This document shows positions 58,271 through 64,000 of a stretch of DNA of 64,000 bases, one piece after another (position 1 is the first letter of the stretch; each line of letters starts with the position of its first letter). The notes beneath the pieces are model-generated. The model was not told the origin of the DNA. It made no database searches and saw only the letters and a program-made list of their open reading frames with translations. Source of the DNA: Planococcus kocurii (GTDB taxonomy: Bacteria; Bacillota; Bacilli; Bacillales_A; Planococcaceae); NCBI RefSeq assembly GCF_001465835.2, contig NZ_CP013661.2:1604501-1668500 (forward strand), read 5' to 3'. The position numbers and the translations under genes are program-made.

Positions 58271-58793
58271 CTGGTGAACCTCCCTCAAGCGTTACGTTTA
58301 ATCGTTTTACCTCGTCTCTTAATCTTGCAGCTTCTTCAAATTCTTCTTCTTGAATTGATACCTGCATTTGCTTTCGAAGTTTTTCAATCTCTTTTTTAAT
58401 TTTTAACGTTGATCCGTAAGAAGCGGGTATTTTTCCCGTATGTTCTGTATTGCCATTATGAAATCGCTTGAATATTTCATTGAGTTGTGACGAAAATGTA
58501 TCATAACAGGAAGCACATCCAAATTTTCCAAGCTTTAGAAAATGTGAAAAAGTAAAGCCACAAGAAGGACAAATAGCCACTTCTTTTTTGGGCCTGCTAA
58601 TAGTCGCTTGCGAATTAGGGAACCAATTCGATAATAGTTGGTGAATAGCTAATGGATCCTGTTCAAAAGCAATATTGATACTATGATTTTCAGCAGCACA
58701 GATATGGCATAACTGAAGCTCCATCACCTGTCCTAGCTGCTGTTTTTTCACTATTACTGATGCAGAACGTTCTCCGCACTGGGTACAAATCAT
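58260..58793 (-). CDS. mcsA: McsA, activator of McsB
   Basis: Zinc-binding partner that activates McsB. 177 residues with four CxxC pairs (C3/C6, C29/C32, C75/C78, C93/C96) and a C-terminal UVR motif (about 138-172, LRKQMQVSIQEEEFEEAARL). Position between ctsR and mcsB is standard. The first pair lies right at the N-terminus. Confidence 0.93.
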   Translation of the reverse strand: MICTQCGERSASVIVKKQQLGQVMELQLCHICAAENHSINIAFEQDPLAIHQLLSNWFPNSQATISRPKKEVAICPSCGFTFSHFLKLGKFGCASCYDTFSSQLNEIFKRFHNGNTEHTGKIPASYGSTLKIKKEIEKLRKQMQVSIQEEEFEEAARLRDEVKRLNVTLEGGSPDGS

Positions 58794-58805
58794 CTTTTCA
58801 CCTCT

Positions 58806-59276
58806 TTAAGTGTTCGATTCATATTTAATTGTAAAAAGCATCGCTATAAGAATCCGTGCACGGACTTCATCACGTATCGGAAGAGCCAACAGAAGAGTTG
58901 AACGATCTACTGCGCTTAGAATTAGTTTTGCCTCTCGTTTAGAAACAATCTCTTCATCCAGTAGCCTAAAAACAATGTCTTCTGCCATTACTTGAGTAGC
59001 TCCATGTTCCAACCTCTGTATTACTTCTGCAATTACGTCTGATTTTTGATGAAGTCTAATTCTCTTAATACGAATATATCCACCGCCGCCACGCTTACTT
59101 TCTACTAAATACCCACGATCAACAGTGAATCGAGTATTAATGACATAATTTATTTGAGAAGGAACACATTGAAATTTTTCAGCAACTTCACTGCGTTTAA
59201 TTTCAATATGATCTCTCTCGCTTAATTCGATAACTTGTCTTAAATAACCTTCAATTACATCCGAAATGTTTCGCAC
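58806..59276 (-). CDS. ctsR: Class III heat-shock repressor CtsR
   Basis: Winged-helix repressor of clpC, clpP and clpE genes that loses DNA binding on heating. 156 residues from a GTG start (59274-59276), giving (M)RNISDVIEGYLRQVIELS. The thermosensing glycine-rich wing ESKRGGGGYIRI is intact. A GTG 9 nt earlier overlaps the ribosome binding site AGAGGTG. First gene of the operon, 40 bp after its own operator. Confidence 0.93.
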   Translation of the reverse strand: MRNISDVIEGYLRQVIELSERDHIEIKRSEVAEKFQCVPSQINYVINTRFTVDRGYLVESKRGGGGYIRIKRIRLHQKSDVIAEVIQRLEHGATQVMAEDIVFRLLDEEIVSKREAKLILSAVDRSTLLLALPIRDEVRARILIAMLFTIKYESNT

Positions 59277-59315
59277 CGTCTTCACCTCTTTAATACATAA
59301 TATGATGAAATTGAC

Positions 59316-59340
59316 TTTGACTATATTTGACTTAATTATA
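59316..59340 (-). promoter_or_regulatory. CtsR operator and -10 region of the ctsR operon
   Basis: On the minus strand two copies of AGTCAAA separated by TAT (59316-59332) match the direct-repeat CtsR operator exactly, with a partial third GTCAA. A TATAAT box (59335-59340) stands just upstream, so bound CtsR would cover the start site. The -35 (TGATAT, 17 bp further) is weak. Confidence 0.88.
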
Positions 59341-59469
59341 CACCAAGCTTTTTAGAGATATCAAATAGTAAGTATCGAAAGGATTACTCACACCGATTGT
59401 AAACTTAAGTTCGACAACTAAAAAAGCCATTCGTAGTAAATTCACTATGTATTTTCCGACCAAAGAAAA

Positions 59470-60275
59470 ATGGAGGAGCGATCACGGATGAACCGGTGAT
59501 GGAAGCCTACCTGTGGCGCAAATTGCCAAACGTCTGAATCGCTTCCTGCAGCCAATTACAATGTCATCAATTTCCTGAAACCGAGCCACTCAACCCGCGA
59601 TTATTAAACCTAGTCCCAAAAACAAGAAACTCTGTGGGCGCCTTTTAGTTGCTTTACCGAAGTAATAAAAAATCTATATCAGAAACTTGGTAGCTCAGGA
59701 CTGAACACTAGAAGTCACTCTAGGCCACGCAGAGATGATTCCATTCGCACGCTCTAGCGCATGTTCAAAAGGCGGTTTCTTGATGTTGCCGCACCCAATA
59801 CAAGGGAAACGAAAGCTCAACGGCTACCAGGAACGCCGATGCAAAAGGCGTTCCAACGGCATATTTCTGAAAGAAAAGCCAATTATCCTTCGTTCCAGAA
59901 AAAGTTCGAGCATATCCGAGGCAACACCATTGCAGGCGCTCCCCACAAAAGTGCAGTAATCACACGGGTTGAAAGACTGACGAAAGTGATCATCACCTTG
60001 GTACCTGCAGGACGTAAGCCGTGAGGTACTAAATCCCCGTTGAATAAATGGTTTCAAAGAGTTCCAAGAAATTTGTTTAATTCCATCAAGTTTGATTGTG
60101 GCAAGGAATTTTCCAATTGGAACCATAGTGCGACCGGTACGACATATCGATTTATTTTGCGGATATTGGCCCGCCTTCCCAGCGCGCCTTGAATGAACAT
60201 TCCAATGAACTCCTTTGTAAAGATGGATTGCAGGCAGATGGATTAATCATTTCTACGATGACTGACTAACGGAAT
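59470..60275 (+). pseudogene. Decayed IS30-family transposase
   Basis: The only plus-strand coding remnant. Pieces in shifting frames match an IS30-type transposase in order. They are a start with EERSRMNR, an HTH stretch PVAQIAKRLNR, the middle LPGTPMQKAFQRHISER, then RGNTIAGAPHKSAVITRVER, then KFDCGKEFSNWN, then IYFADIGPPSQRALNEHSNE. Several frameshifts and stops break the frame. The first catalytic aspartate expected in GDTI is asparagine here. I could not see terminal inverted repeats. It lies between the ctsR promoter and the rRNA operon terminator. Confidence 0.75.
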
Positions 60276-60281
60276 CAATTT

Positions 60282-60313
60282 TTAAAAAACCCTTGAAGCA
60301 ATTCAGCTTCAAG
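60282..60313 (-). terminator. Hairpin terminator on the minus strand next to the IS30 relic
   Basis: Perfect 8-bp stem CTTGAAGC/GCTTCAAG with a 6-nt loop, followed on the minus strand by GG and six T. No intact gene precedes it except a 25-codon frame (60331-60408). It could be a second stop for read-through from the rRNA operon. Confidence 0.6.
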
Positions 60314-60330
60314 ACTCTTTAGTCACTGTT

Positions 60331-60408
60331 CTATTTCGAAATATCAGCTACATTTCTTATTGAAGTACTATCAGTAGACCCAATAAAGATGAAGGCATCA
60401 TTCTTCAT
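60331..60408 (-). other. Doubtful 25-codon reading frame
   Basis: ATG at 60408 opens MKNDAFIFIGSTDSTSIRNV and ends at TAG 60331-60333. Another small frame upstream (MVVDKLSMFIEENEE) overlaps out of phase. Together they might be the broken 3' end of a lost gene. Ribosome binding sites are weak, and I do not recognise either. Confidence 0.2.
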
Positions 60409-60473
60409 TTTCTTCAATAAACATACTTAACTTATCAACTACCATTTTTTATCGCGCTCTAATTTTTTCCATA

Positions 60474-60510
60474 CAAAAAAGCCGTTACCGAAATCGGTAA
60501 CGACTTTTTT
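60474..60510 (-). terminator. Terminator of the rRNA operon
   Basis: Stem CGTTACCG/CGGTAACG (60483-60490 with 60495-60502) with short loop and T-runs on both strands. It follows the end of 5S rRNA directly. Confidence 0.9.
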
Positions 60511-60516
60511 TCATGT

Positions 60517-60632
60517 GCCCAGCGACGTCTTACTCTCACAGGGGGAAACCCCCAACTACCATCAGCGCAAAAGAGCTTAACTGCCGTGTTCGGGATGGGA
60601 ACGGGTGTGGCCTCTTTGCCATCATCACTGGA
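60517..60632 (-). rRNA. rrf: 5S ribosomal RNA
   Basis: About 116 nt. The minus strand contains the conserved CACACCCGTTCCCATCCCGA and CTGTGAGAGTAAGAC segments. The ends pair (CCAGTGATG with CGTCGCTGG) to form helix I. It lies 141 bp after 23S and before a terminator. Exact ends are estimated from the helix. Confidence 0.95.
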
Positions 60633-60773
60633 CTATTTGGTTTTGAAAGACAAGGTTTATTATACCAGTGGTACTGGTTTTTTTCAAGCTTTTTTTACAA
60701 AAACTTGGGCTTATTCTTTCAAAACTGGATAAACGACAGGTGAAACAAGCAAGTTTTTCGCATACAATGTGTT
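60633..60773 (-). other. 23S-5S spacer with 23S processing arm
   Basis: The piece 60716-60753 is nearly the reverse complement of 63752-63793 upstream of 23S. Together they would form the long double-stranded stem that brackets 23S rRNA and is cut during maturation. Confidence 0.75.
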
Positions 60774-63704
<2,931 letters not shown>

Positions 63705-63825
63705 AATGGTTAATTAAAAAGTTGTGACGAAATCGTCACGCGTACTTGAATTACTTGCATTTGTTTCAATGTCGTTTTATCCAGTTTTCAAAGAACAAAG
63801 TCATCATTTCTACTTGCAAAATGAT
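63705..63825 (-). other. tRNA-Ala to 23S spacer with 23S processing arm
   Basis: Holds the upstream arm of the 23S processing stem (63752-63793) and a small hairpin GTGACGA/TCGTCAC (63724-63739). No gene. Confidence 0.75.
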
Positions 63826-63901
63826 TGGTGGAGCCTAGCGGGATCGAACCGCTGACCTCCTGCGTGCAAGGCAGGCGCTCTCCCAGCTGAGCTAAGGCCC
63901 C
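63826..63901 (-). tRNA. tRNA-Ala (anticodon TGC)
   Basis: 76 nt with the encoded CCA end. The minus strand reads GGGGCCTTAGCTCAGCTGGG at the 5' end, has anticodon TGC within CTTGCAC, and T-loop GGTTCGATCC. The four arms fold. In the spacer between 16S and 23S as usual. Confidence 0.98.
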
Positions 63902-63909
63902 AAGAAGAA

Positions 63910-63986
<77 letters not shown>

Positions 63987-64000
63987 TCTTGAGTATAATT

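Noticed and set aside
59761-60024. Intact small plus-strand gene
   Set aside because: Its translation aligns with the middle of an IS30 transposase, and neighbouring frames continue the same protein, so it is a fragment of a pseudogene.

Overview
The window is core chromosome of a low- to mid-GC Gram-positive bacterium of the order Bacillales. Protein sequences, strong AGGAGG ribosome binding sites, T-box leaders and a CtsR/McsA/McsB/ClpC cluster fit the Bacillaceae/Planococcaceae. I lean towards Planococcus or a close relative, by inference from overall protein resemblance, from the missing disA and map genes, and from an intergenic palindrome type I associate with that family. Every intact gene is on the minus strand, so transcription runs from high to low coordinates. 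The only plus-strand coding remnant is a decayed IS30-type transposase.

Read in the direction of transcription: (1) 63986-60517, the 3' part of an rRNA operon: tRNA-Ile, tRNA-Ala, 23S and 5S, with 16S just outside the window, then a strong terminator. (2) 60470-59470, an IS30 relic. (3) 59340-54720, the heat-shock/protein-quality operon ctsR-mcsA-mcsB-clpC with a CtsR operator. (4) 54658-45320, radA, yacL, ispD, ispF, gltX, a cysteine T-box, cysE, cysS, mrnC, rlmB and rae1. (5) 45248-32758, sigH, rpmG, secE, nusG, rplK-rplA, rplJ-rplL with an L10 leader, an RsmC-like methyltransferase, and rpoB-rpoC. (6) 32619-27906, the str operon: rplGB, rpsL, rpsG, fusA, tuf. (7) 27580-18318, a branched-chain amino acid block: ilvE alone, then T-box-ilvB-ilvN-ilvC-leuA-leuB-leuC-leuD. 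It is followed by a YuiF-like transporter. (8) 16591-2320, the S10-spc-alpha ribosomal protein superoperon from rpsJ to rplQ, carrying secY, adk, infA and rpoA. (9) 1921-1, ecfA1, ecfA2 and the start of ecfT, the shared energizing module of ECF vitamin transporters.

Most of the window is therefore the conserved transcription/translation region of Bacillales. Departures from the usual order are: the ilv-leu/ilvE/transporter block between tuf and rpsJ; no map gene between adk and infA, where a structured 398-bp spacer with its own promoter lies instead; and no disA between radA and yacL. I saw no CRISPR array, prophage, defence island or unknown multi-gene system. The most unusual signals are noncoding: the infA leader, the palindrome array and branched terminator after rplQ, an intrinsic terminator between secE and nusG, duplicated RBS-like repeats before rpmG, and a terminator stem that contains the S10 promoter -35 box.
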